This document shows positions 1-6,930 of a DNA stretch of 17,429 nucleotides, one piece after another. Each line of letters opens with the position of its first letter. Positions within the stretch are counted from its first letter, which is position 1. The notes beneath the pieces were generated by a model. That model was given only the letters and a program-made list of their open reading frames with translations. It ran no database searches and was not told where the DNA came from. The position numbers and the translations under genes were made by a program. Source of the stretch: Candidatus Pacearchaeota archaeon (GTDB taxonomy: Archaea; Nanoarchaeota; Nanoarchaeia; Pacearchaeales; GW2011-AR1); NCBI GenBank assembly GCA_002686195.1, contig NZAS01000084.1, forward strand, positions 1-17,429. Direction: 5' to 3'.

Positions 1-27
1 AATACCTGTTATTAATGCTCTTTTCAT
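1..27 (-). CDS. 5' end of a probable GDP-mannose 4,6-dehydratase (partial, cut by left window edge)
   Basis: Only nine codons are visible, reading MKRALITGI. This matches the usual start of GDP-mannose 4,6-dehydratases (typically M-K-x-A-L-I-T-G-I-T-G-Q-D-G), the first strand and the start of the NAD(P)-binding glycine motif of an extended SDR. The ATG overlaps the stop of the upstream glycosyltransferase gene as ATGA, and a good Shine-Dalgarno GGAG lies five bases upstream, so the start is convincing. If it is Gmd, it would convert GDP-mannose to GDP-4-keto-6-deoxymannose, the substrate for fucose, colitose, perosamine or rhamnose branches. That would fit the Fcl-like and RfbH-like genes further upstream in the same unit. 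Another SDR could begin the same way; nine residues cannot settle it. Confidence 0.55.
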
Positions 28-1055
28 TTTGACTCCATTATATTTTTAAAATCTTCATATGTATTAAATCTATTTTGTGATTTTCCAAATGTTGATAAAT
101 TTACATTAGCCAAATGTTTCAAATTCTCATACCAACCACCTCTTTGATTTGGTCCTTTTTCTTGTGTACATATTCTATCACCTTCCATCTGTAAACAATA
201 ATTTCTTTTTTCTGGATGATTTCTATTATGTACTTTCAAAATATTTTTTACTGTAAACTGTACATATGCTTCTCCCATTATCTGTCTACAGCTATACATC
301 ATACTCGTATCATCAACCGCATGACCTAAAATGCATCTTGGAACATTCACACCATTCTTTAATAAATCAGAACTCAACACTAAAATAGATCCATCAAATT
401 GAGGTTCTTTTAAAACTCGAACATCCAATTCATCACATCTTTGATTTATCTCATTCATCTCATCAATAGACATTGAATAACGAATACTACTTTGTTCTGT
501 TGTTGCTTTTGGATCATCCAATTCATAAAATGGTGCATCTGTGAAATCATTATGTTCTAAAATCTTCCAAGAATCATCCCACATTTTTCTTAATGCAAAC
601 GTGACTACATATCTGTGTATATTATTTTGATTCGCATACTCTTTCAATGAATCCAATGTACCAAATGCTTCTTTTGGTAACAATGCATCTGACTCACCCC
701 ATATTACATAGTCGTTATCAACACAACCAAAGTAATTTAAATCTCGTCTGTAATCGACCATTGTTATTGGTTTATCATTATCTTCATATATTTTATATGT
801 AACATTACAACCAGTAGACTCAACTGATTTGACCAATGATAAAAACTTAGTTATTAAATCATCTTTAGATATTTCTTCTCTATTTATTTTTTCAAAAAAC
901 TCAGAAATATTATAAAATAAATCTATCGTGATATTATCTTTATTTTTAACAGTATTAATAGCATTGACCAAACTCTGTATATATTCCGAAACCATTTCTA
1001 TTTCATAAAACATTATATGTGTTCCAACTATATATTTATTTTTTAATTCAATCAT
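24..1055 (-). CDS. Probable GT-A-fold glycosyltransferase, 343 aa
   Basis: I do not recognise a named family with certainty. The protein is soluble, with no signal peptide or membrane helix. A central segment, DNDYVIWGESDALLP (about residues 113-127), has a hydrophobic strand followed by E-S-D, which looks like the metal-binding DxD region of a GT-A glycosyltransferase. It is preceded by a YRRDLNYFG stretch (102-110), at the place where such enzymes have the RN/RD motif contacting the nucleotide-sugar. Later conserved-looking residues include GHAVDD (244-249), a possible catalytic-base region, and a cysteine-containing tail. The ATG overlaps the stop of the methyltransferase gene as ATGA, and its own stop overlaps the next start, so it is translationally coupled on both sides. 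The neighbours imply sugar transfer in the same glycan pathway. Donor and acceptor cannot be read from the sequence. Confidence 0.6.
   Translation of the reverse strand: MIELKNKYIVGTHIMFYEIEMVSEYIQSLVNAINTVKNKDNITIDLFYNISEFFEKINREEISKDDLITKFLSLVKSVESTGCNVTYKIYEDNDKPITMVDYRRDLNYFGCVDNDYVIWGESDALLPKEAFGTLDSLKEYANQNNIHRYVVTFALRKMWDDSWKILEHNDFTDAPFYELDDPKATTEQSSIRYSMSIDEMNEINQRCDELDVRVLKEPQFDGSILVLSSDLLKNGVNVPRCILGHAVDDTSMMYSCRQIMGEAYVQFTVKNILKVHNRNHPEKRNYCLQMEGDRICTQEKGPNQRGGWYENLKHLANVNLSTFGKSQNRFNTYEDFKNIMESK
33..36 (-). promoter_or_regulatory. Shine-Dalgarno site for the edge gene
   Basis: GGAG on the minus strand, five bases before the ATG at 25-27 and inside the last codons of the preceding gene. 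It supports a real gene start in the few bases left before the window edge. Confidence 0.6.
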
Positions 1056-1639
1056 GATATTTTCCTTAAAATTTTAATATTTTTTTCAATTTTATAATCA
1101 AATGAGATGTTTTCAAAATTATCCCAATTTATACGGCTGTAAGATGCACTCACAGTACCAATACTCATATCATCAATAATAAAAATACCCTTTGAATTTA
1201 TATAATCTTTTGTATTATTCATATCTTCATATGGTATGTTAAAATCTACACTTGGATCAAATTTGTGATACCCATCTATAAAAATAAGATCAAATTTTAT
1301 TTTTGGGTTTTCTTTAAAATATTTAGGTACAGTAGTTGTAGAGTCACCTTTTATTAATGTTATATCAAATCCATTATTTTTTAATACATTTTTTGCCGAT
1401 TCTTCAGTTCCCCATCTACATATATCAAATGTTATCATTTTTGAATCAGGACTAGCATTTAAAAAACAACAAGCACTATGTCCAGCATTAAACCCTATTT
1501 CCAAAATTCTATTTGGTTTTAAAGATTTTACTAAACTATATAATAAGGTTTGATACTTTAAATATTTTCCAGTATTACCTTCTTGTGCGATGGGTAGTAA
1601 ATTCCAACCTAACCAATCTTCTCTAAAATCTTTCATCAT
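1052..1639 (-). CDS. Class I SAM-dependent methyltransferase, 195 aa
   Basis: The SAM-binding motif I is clear: ILEIGFNAGHS (residues 45-55), the E/DxGxxxG loop after the first strand. The acidic residue at the end of strand 2 is in TFDIC (70-74). GDS (98-100) and the strand-4 motif FDLIFIDGYH (116-125) follow. This pattern fits the Methyltransf_24 type of small soluble methyltransferases found in sugar-modification clusters and in phage genomes. At 195 residues it is a complete single domain. The gene begins with two ATG codons in a row (1639 or 1636); both are possible and no strong Shine-Dalgarno decides between them. It lies four bases after the GT42-like gene and overlaps the next gene by four. 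It probably methylates a sugar hydroxyl or amine of the glycan, but the acceptor is unknown. Confidence 0.75.
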   Translation of the reverse strand: MMKDFREDWLGWNLLPIAQEGNTGKYLKYQTLLYSLVKSLKPNRILEIGFNAGHSACCFLNASPDSKMITFDICRWGTEESAKNVLKNNGFDITLIKGDSTTTVPKYFKENPKIKFDLIFIDGYHKFDPSVDFNIPYEDMNNTKDYINSKGIFIIDDMSIGTVSASYSRINWDNFENISFDYKIEKNIKILRKIS

Positions 1640-1643
1640 TTAT

Positions 1644-2354
1644 TTAATCTACTTCAACCTTAATAACAGATACGTTATCTAAATTTGGTTGAAAATTTGC
1701 AACTGTATAAAAACTAAATTTCTTATCTGAAAAATGGTTTAAAAATTTAGGTAATAATTCTTTTAATAGTTTATATTCTCCCGGCCCATCACCACGTCTA
1801 ACTGCCTTATCAGGTACTGAAATTTCTGACATATATCCGGGTTTTTCCCACATATCCATACCTATGATGAAAATGTTTTTCTTATTCATTTCAAGTGTAC
1901 AATATCCTAATGCATCCATACCGCATGTTGGATAAGTATAAGAATACCTTTTATATTCAGTTGTCATATGAGGTTTATGACTATCTGATAGACCTTGAAC
2001 TGGTATTATTTCATCATCTTTATTTTTTATATTATAAAGTATAGGATTGTTATGATCGTTTGGTAAACATTCTTTTATATAAGGTAATACTATTTTTCTT
2101 ATATTGAAATCTTTATAATTATTTTTATTTAACATCGCTTGGAATACAGAAACTCCATAAGTATATGACATTTTCAAAGCACCTAAACTTAATACATGAG
2201 TTATTGGTTTATATTGTAATACTTCCTTTATAAAATCTAATTGTAATTCATCAGAAAATCCATTAACTATTACATACTCTTCTACTTCTGGAATATCTTT
2301 AATATGTCTTAAGGAAGGACCTCTACACAAAAGAGCTACACTACTTTCTATCAC
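1644..2354 (-). CDS. GT42/DUF115-like protein, candidate nonulosonate (sialyl) transferase, 236 aa
   Basis: The start ALLCRGPSLRHI (residues 7-18) resembles the CMP-binding GNGPSL motif at the N-terminus of GT42 sialyltransferases (Campylobacter CstII) and of DUF115 proteins such as flagellin-modifying Maf. The later stretch YPTCGMDALGYC (141-152) then NIFIIGMDMW (160-169) matches in order and spacing the CstII segment with a glycine turn, a helix and a strand ending G-I-D. The C-terminal FYTVANFQPNLDN (215-227) resembles the final strand and Asn region of CstII. I cannot place the CstII catalytic histidine here, so activity is not proven. The start codon is GTG, overlapping the oxygenase stop as GTGA. 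Because the same unit makes a CMP-nonulosonic acid, this is the most attractive candidate to transfer it. A DUF115 protein of another function is the alternative. Confidence 0.5.
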   Translation of the reverse strand: MIESSVALLCRGPSLRHIKDIPEVEEYVIVNGFSDELQLDFIKEVLQYKPITHVLSLGALKMSYTYGVSVFQAMLNKNNYKDFNIRKIVLPYIKECLPNDHNNPILYNIKNKDDEIIPVQGLSDSHKPHMTTEYKRYSYTYPTCGMDALGYCTLEMNKKNIFIIGMDMWEKPGYMSEISVPDKAVRRGDGPGEYKLLKELLPKFLNHFSDKKFSFYTVANFQPNLDNVSVIKVEVD

Positions 2355-3007
2355 GCGTCTAATTCTCCGTTATCATCCAAAAATAAATTATTAATATTAT
2401 CAAATTCACCATTTCTTGGTTGTAATATTGAAACTCTACCTACTAAAGTATATTTAACACCAGATTTTAATGATTTTGTAAAATGTGGATGTGTAATTGT
2501 ACCTGGAAAAATACATACATGACCAGCTTTTAATTTACTCGTATCCCAATTTTGCCTGGGAAATGTTGTTTCACATCCTTCATACTCATCATTTAATATC
2601 ATAAATAATGTTAACAAAGAATTATCATTGTGTAATCTCAATTTAGTTTGACCTTCTTCTTTGTTTGACCATTTTTTACAAAATGGTATTGGATAACCAT
2701 CCCATAATCCTCTATATTCCCCATCAATGTGATCTGTTTTGATAACTGGTGTAAAAACTTTTAATATTTTTGGCTCTATATATTTTTCTACATATTTTAA
2801 ATATGACTTACATATATCTTTACCATTTTTTATTCTGTGCATTAATATATCACAATTTTCATTATCATCTAATTTAAAACCATAATCTTCAAATAAGCTT
2901 ATCAAATAACTACAATATTCTTTAGTTAGAAACGGAGTAATGAAAGCATCTCCACCAATCATTTCAAATTTACCTATGTCTTTATCGACACCATCTTTAA
3001 ATTTCAT
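2351..3007 (-). CDS. 2-oxoglutarate/Fe(II)-dependent oxygenase, prolyl 4-hydroxylase type, 218 aa
   Basis: The double-stranded beta-helix signature is visible. LRLHNDNS (residues 123-130) supplies the HxD iron ligands H126 and D128. GCETTFPRQ (144-152) resembles the conserved strand following HxD in prolyl-hydroxylase-like enzymes. KAGHVCIFPG (160-169) leads into THPHFTK (172-178) with the distal histidine (H173 or H175), and K185 in GVKYTL fits the basic residue that binds 2-oxoglutarate. All key residues appear intact, so the enzyme should couple 2-oxoglutarate decarboxylation to hydroxylation. These proteins are common in marine phages and in glycan clusters. The substrate may be a protein side chain or a sugar and cannot be told from the sequence. 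The gene starts 11 bases after the radical SAM gene and overlaps the next start by four bases. Confidence 0.8.
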   Translation of the reverse strand: MKFKDGVDKDIGKFEMIGGDAFITPFLTKEYCSYLISLFEDYGFKLDDNENCDILMHRIKNGKDICKSYLKYVEKYIEPKILKVFTPVIKTDHIDGEYRGLWDGYPIPFCKKWSNKEEGQTKLRLHNDNSLLTLFMILNDEYEGCETTFPRQNWDTSKLKAGHVCIFPGTITHPHFTKSLKSGVKYTLVGRVSILQPRNGEFDNINNLFLDDNGELDA

Positions 3008-3018
3008 AACTCATCCCG

Positions 3019-5133
3019 TTATATATTTTCAAATGCACCAAATAATGAATCACTCGGTGAAGTACTATCTGTTCTATGTTCTCTTCTATAAGGCTCCCAC
3101 GGAGAACTTTCATGTACTTCGAATTCTTCACTATAAATGTATCTTCTCATTAATCCAGAGTTCATATATCTAAAAAAATTAAAACAATCTGTCCTATTCT
3201 GTTCTTTATCTCTTCTTATAGTTTCACTAACCGTAATACTATTTCTACATTTTAATTTTATATCAGTTGCTTTATCAAATTCATAGTTACTTAATGGTTT
3301 GGAATATCCATCACTTACCCAACTAAATACATCATAATCACTAGACATCTCAATATCAGGTATAAATTCTTTAAATGGGTCAATCATCATTGTAATAGAT
3401 AAATCAAGTAAGTAATTAACTTCATTCTCAATTTTCTTTGAACTTCCATTTTTAATTATAGCATCAGCAATTTCTCTTAAATATTTTTTATCAGGATCTT
3501 TTAAAATATATTTAACTATATATCCAAATAATCCTCTAGCTTTTCCTATTCTAACAAGTGACTCTTTATCTTCTTTAAAGGTTTTTAAATTAGATTTAAT
3601 AAATTCGTGTAACTCTTCTTCAGTATCCCACATATTTGTAACATAAGTGTCAACATATGTATCTATTAATTCATTTGTGATTGGATATTCACTCTTATTA
3701 TTTATCATATAATCAATTAAGTCTGTTGGTTTTATGTTTTCTAAACTAGCATAATATAGCAATTCTCTACCATATCCAAAATAATTTAATGTCAATATAA
3801 TAATTTGATATTTCAAAAATACTTTCCAATCATCATATGTATAATATTTTGATTCTACGGCTATCTCATCCCTTTCACAAGAAAAGAAATCGTCATATGA
3901 TGTAACTGCATTTTCAGCTAACATAAATTTAGTACCATATTTATTTTCTTCCCTTGATTCTGGTCTATTCAAGTCAGCACCTTTTAATATCCATAATGGA
4001 TTCATAGCTATAGAATCAAATCCAAAAGTTAATGTAAAATTTATTACATCTCTCCATGATTCTAAACTTTCACCGGGCATTCCAAAAATTAATTCTGTTC
4101 CGGATGACAAACCATATTTTCTAGCGTGGTTTAATGACTCAACAGCTTCAGGGGGTTTTGCAGAAACTCTTTTGGTTTCTTTCAGAACTGCCTTTGTAGT
4201 AGTTTGAAGAGAAACAACATATGTCATAAGTGGTTTTAAAATTCTACCAACTAACCTAACTCTATCTGTTTGTTTTTTAGCAGAGTATACTTTCAATCCA
4301 GCTGGATATTGTTCTTTTTCAAATAAATTTCTTATATACTTAGCAACTTCAACATCATGTTCAACTATTCCAAAATTATCATCGGAAAACCTCAAAAATC
4401 TATTCTTTGCATTTTTCTTTAAATAGGATATTTCAGAATGTATTCTTTCTAAACTAAAGTGTCTTATTTTTCCATATTGTGTACCAGATACACAGAATCT
4501 ACATAAATATGGACAACCTCTTATGTTTTGAATAATAGGCATTAATGTAGAGTCTTCCAACAATTCATCAAAAAATCCCTCAAGGTATGGTGATGGAACT
4601 TCATCCATATCCATTATAGGATCTGAAGATTTTAATCCTGTTATTAATTTTCCATTTAATAAAGTTCTACAACCGTCTATAGGTTCGTTTTTTAATTTTT
4701 CAATAAAATTATCTTCCTTATGTAGAGAAATATAATTGGCTGCTAAATTACTAAGTGGTTTTTCTCCATCACCATATATTATATAATCTACGGTAGGATT
4801 GTTTGATAAAAAAGTTATATTATCCTTTGGGTGAAATTCTGCATTAGCACCTCCAAATGCAACCACACATTCCGGTTTTATACTCTTTAATTTTTTTATA
4901 GTATTTAATGTTAAGTTATAATTCCAATCATAACTTCCAAATCCAGCAATATCTGGTGGAGATTTTTTAACATCATCTATAAATTTTTTATAAGTTCTAT
5001 ATATTTTAATATCCACATTGTCTTTGTGTATTTTTTTACAATATGTTGCAACAAATCCAACTCCCAAAGGAATTGATTTGTTATCTATACCATTAAAATC
5101 ATTAGCTAAATCACATAAATAAATTTTTACCAT
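3019..5133 (-). CDS. B12-binding-type radical SAM enzyme, 704 aa
   Basis: The first ~140 residues form a cobalamin-binding-like Rossmann region: PPDIAGFGS (about 60-68), a helix, VVAFGGANA (90-98), then VDYIIYGDGE (115-124), the usual B12-domain order in radical SAM proteins. I see no DxHxxG motif, which this class often lacks. RGCPYLCRFC (205-214) gives the CX3CX2C [4Fe-4S] ligands C207, C211 and C214. LIFGMPGES (348-356) is a typical radical SAM barrel strand and loop. About 300 further residues form an unusually long C-terminal region that I cannot assign. The open frame extends upstream to 5223, but the ATG at 5133 directly follows the previous stop (TAA T ATG), has GGGA six bases upstream, and begins at the first strand of the domain, so I chose it. 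Possible roles are methylation, rearrangement or deoxygenation of a sugar. Confidence 0.75.
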   Translation of the reverse strand: MVKIYLCDLANDFNGIDNKSIPLGVGFVATYCKKIHKDNVDIKIYRTYKKFIDDVKKSPPDIAGFGSYDWNYNLTLNTIKKLKSIKPECVVAFGGANAEFHPKDNITFLSNNPTVDYIIYGDGEKPLSNLAANYISLHKEDNFIEKLKNEPIDGCRTLLNGKLITGLKSSDPIMDMDEVPSPYLEGFFDELLEDSTLMPIIQNIRGCPYLCRFCVSGTQYGKIRHFSLERIHSEISYLKKNAKNRFLRFSDDNFGIVEHDVEVAKYIRNLFEKEQYPAGLKVYSAKKQTDRVRLVGRILKPLMTYVVSLQTTTKAVLKETKRVSAKPPEAVESLNHARKYGLSSGTELIFGMPGESLESWRDVINFTLTFGFDSIAMNPLWILKGADLNRPESREENKYGTKFMLAENAVTSYDDFFSCERDEIAVESKYYTYDDWKVFLKYQIIILTLNYFGYGRELLYYASLENIKPTDLIDYMINNKSEYPITNELIDTYVDTYVTNMWDTEEELHEFIKSNLKTFKEDKESLVRIGKARGLFGYIVKYILKDPDKKYLREIADAIIKNGSSKKIENEVNYLLDLSITMMIDPFKEFIPDIEMSSDYDVFSWVSDGYSKPLSNYEFDKATDIKLKCRNSITVSETIRRDKEQNRTDCFNFFRYMNSGLMRRYIYSEEFEVHESSPWEPYRREHRTDSTSPSDSLFGAFENI

Positions 5134-5134
5134 A

Positions 5135-5875
5135 TTATATCCCATATAAATAATTATAAGTATGTTCCAACCAAGCTCCAGGTGATGGTTTAACACCAGC
5201 ATTAAAATGATAAACCCATCCATATTTAGTATGTAACATATCTTCTCCCAAAGCTTCTAACCTCATCATGTCTTGCATGTTATACTCATATGGTAATAAC
5301 TTACAATTAACATTTTCTTTATTTAAAAAAAAGTTTATAATCGGTTGATCCGTACCCACCCCTAAATTATTTTGCATCCATGTGATACGCTCTTGATTGG
5401 CAAAGTAAAAATTTAAGATAGATTTAAATAATGGCTTATGAGTTTTATTCATTATCATAAATCCTGAATTTATATATTTCCAATATGGAAATGTATACCC
5501 ATCAAATAAATAAGTGGAATAATTTTCTATGCTTCTACATATCCAATCCATACTACCCACCGCAGTAACACCACAATACTTATTCTCGGAAGTTTCAAAA
5601 AAGTTAGGACAATCAGGATGAACTATTGTATCCGAATCAACAAACAAAATTTGGTCATAATCGATACCTTCATTTTCCAACAAGTCAAACACTAATAATT
5701 TATGCCATTGTGGTTTCATTTCCGATAAGTCATATATTGGTTGATCTAATACAAACAACTCACAATTATTTTTATCAGCCCAATTTTTCCAACTTCTGAT
5801 TGACCACTCGTACCCTTGAGTTTTACTCCTATCATCAAGTACAATATTAACCATGTATATTATATTTCTTTTCAC
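5135..5875 (-). CDS. GT-A-fold glycosyltransferase with intact DxD, 246 aa (paralogue of the upstream gene)
   Basis: ILFVDSDTIVHPDCPNFF (residues 76-93) carries the metal-binding DSD (80-82) of GT8/GT34-like GT-A transferases. WKYINSGFMIMN (132-143) and GTDQPIINFFL (174-184) are the typical later motifs, and YHF (222-224) may supply the final metal-binding histidine. The upstream neighbour (5872-6678) shares the same layout and many identical residues, so the two look like a tandem duplication. The start codon is GTG within GTGA, overlapping the upstream stop. An AAGGA at 5885-5889, nine bases before the GTG, supports it; an ATG seven codons in (5854) is the alternative start. No membrane segment or signal peptide is seen. 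It probably adds a hexose or similar sugar to the glycan; donor and acceptor are unknown. Confidence 0.72.
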   Translation of the reverse strand: MKRNIIYMVNIVLDDRSKTQGYEWSIRSWKNWADKNNCELFVLDQPIYDLSEMKPQWHKLLVFDLLENEGIDYDQILFVDSDTIVHPDCPNFFETSENKYCGVTAVGSMDWICRSIENYSTYLFDGYTFPYWKYINSGFMIMNKTHKPLFKSILNFYFANQERITWMQNNLGVGTDQPIINFFLNKENVNCKLLPYEYNMQDMMRLEALGEDMLHTKYGWVYHFNAGVKPSPGAWLEHTYNYLYGI

Positions 5876-6678
5876 CTATATTTATCCTTAATTGCATCCC
5901 AAGTTTGTTTCATTAAATCATACCTATCACTCCGTTTTGGAAATCCACTATACTTCCATATGTAACCATACTTTATAAAAAACGGAGTAGAATCTTCTTT
6001 AAGTTGCCAGTTATGAGAAAACCAATCAAATCTTGTTAGGTGTGTCAACATATATTCCTCTGGTAATTCTGTTTTAACATCAATATTTTTAATCTGAAGT
6101 AGATAATTATAAACCGGTTGATCAGTGCCTCTTTTTACCTTTTCATTCTGTAGTTCCATTATACCGTCATAATTATCAAAATAAAAATCTTTAAGTTCTT
6201 TTAGAAAAGACTTATGTTTTTTCGTAAATATCTGAAATCCGCAGTCTATATATTTATTTAATTTAAATTCAAAATTATTGAAAAAACTTTTGTATCCACT
6301 TACACCTTGATACATCCATCTTATGTTTTCCAAAGACCTAAATACATTTAAGTTATCATCTACTAAATCAAAAAAGTTTGGAGTATCCCATCTTATAATA
6401 GTTGATGCATCAACGACTAATATCTTGTTGTAATTTATATTATTAGATTCAAGTTGATTAAATACATCAAACCATCTCTGCCAAGTAGGTTTATGTTTTA
6501 CATGTTCATCATTACCAGGTGTATCATATATAAAAAGCTCTACATCGTTTTTTTTACACCAGTATTTCCAAGAATTTATTGAAAATTCAAAGTACTTAAA
6601 ATCACCGTGTTTTTCTTTTAAGTAATCGTGACTGCTAGATACAGCAACTAGAAATACAACATTTTTTTTATTATTCAT
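5872..6678 (-). CDS. GT-A-fold glycosyltransferase paralogue with degenerate DxD, 268 aa
   Basis: This protein aligns by eye with the 246-residue product of the next gene. Shared features are SINSWKYWCKKNDVELF (residues 33-49), KPTWQRWFDVF (63-73), ILVVDASTI (86-94) followed by TPNFF (99-103), YIDCGFQIF (143-151) and GTDQPVYNYLL (184-194). The DxD site reads D-A-S (90-92), so the second metal-binding aspartate is missing, whereas the neighbour has D-S-D. Either it works with altered metal use, or its catalytic role has been lost or changed. The ATG overlaps the end of the 81-residue gene by eight bases, and its stop overlaps the next GTG start. The fold assignment is fairly secure; the activity is less so. 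Confidence 0.65.
   Translation of the reverse strand: MNNKKNVVFLVAVSSSHDYLKEKHGDFKYFEFSINSWKYWCKKNDVELFIYDTPGNDEHVKHKPTWQRWFDVFNQLESNNINYNKILVVDASTIIRWDTPNFFDLVDDNLNVFRSLENIRWMYQGVSGYKSFFNNFEFKLNKYIDCGFQIFTKKHKSFLKELKDFYFDNYDGIMELQNEKVKRGTDQPVYNYLLQIKNIDVKTELPEEYMLTHLTRFDWFSHNWQLKEDSTPFFIKYGYIWKYSGFPKRSDRYDLMKQTWDAIKDKYR
5885..5889 (-). promoter_or_regulatory. Shine-Dalgarno site supporting a GTG start
   Basis: AAGGA on the minus strand, nine bases upstream of the GTG at 5873-5875. It favours the GTG over the in-frame ATG at 5854 as the start of the 246-residue glycosyltransferase. Confidence 0.5.
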
Positions 6679-6916
6679 CTTCTGAAAAAACTTCTATCAT
6701 TAATACATTTGCATCATTTATCATAACTAGTGCACCATTCTTACATTTAAATTTAGTAAACTGACCTTGTCTAATAGAATCAGACTTGATACCATCATAA
6801 GTTCTTTTGATACCACCAACAAAATGAATTATTTGTGTAACATATTCACCTTGTTCTTTAATTGATGATTGTAAGTCTAAATCATCTATCATATTTTTAA
6901 GTTCTTTTTTAATCAT
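6671..6916 (-). CDS. Small conserved-looking protein of unknown function, 81 aa
   Basis: I do not recognise this protein. It begins with a short charged amphipathic helix (residues 2-14) followed by segments that look like beta strands: YVTQIIHFVGGI (25-36), KFKCKNGALVMIN (55-67) and ANVLMIEVF (69-77). The pattern suggests a small beta-barrel or SH3-like domain. It has no signal peptide, membrane segment, cysteine pair or DNA-binding motif that I can see. It is certainly a real gene: the ATG has a strong AGGAG Shine-Dalgarno that overlaps the previous stop, and the gene sits exactly between two coding regions of the unit. It is the only gene here with no obvious link to sugar chemistry. Compact proteins of this style are frequent in tailed-phage genomes, which is weak support for a phage origin. 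Confidence 0.7.
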   Translation of the reverse strand: MIKKELKNMIDDLDLQSSIKEQGEYVTQIIHFVGGIKRTYDGIKSDSIRQGQFTKFKCKNGALVMINDANVLMIEVFSEDE

Positions 6917-6924
6917 AAAATTAT

Positions 6925-6930
6925 CTCCTA
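6925..6930 (-). promoter_or_regulatory. Shine-Dalgarno overlapping a stop codon (TAGGAG)
   Basis: TAG, the stop of the 420-residue glycosyltransferase, forms the first bases of TAGGAG, a strong ribosome binding site for the 81-residue gene starting at 6916. The same arrangement occurs at 15496-15501. Confidence 0.65.

Noticed and set aside
2940..3173. Plus-strand open frame of 77 codons
   Set aside because: It lies across the end of the radical SAM gene and the start of the oxygenase gene, which are well supported on the minus strand, and its protein resembles no family.
5134..5223. N-terminal extension of the radical SAM protein with a hydrophobic stretch that could look like a membrane anchor
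   Set aside because: The stretch is the overlap with the end of the preceding gene read in another frame. The ATG at 5133 has its own ribosome site and begins the domain.
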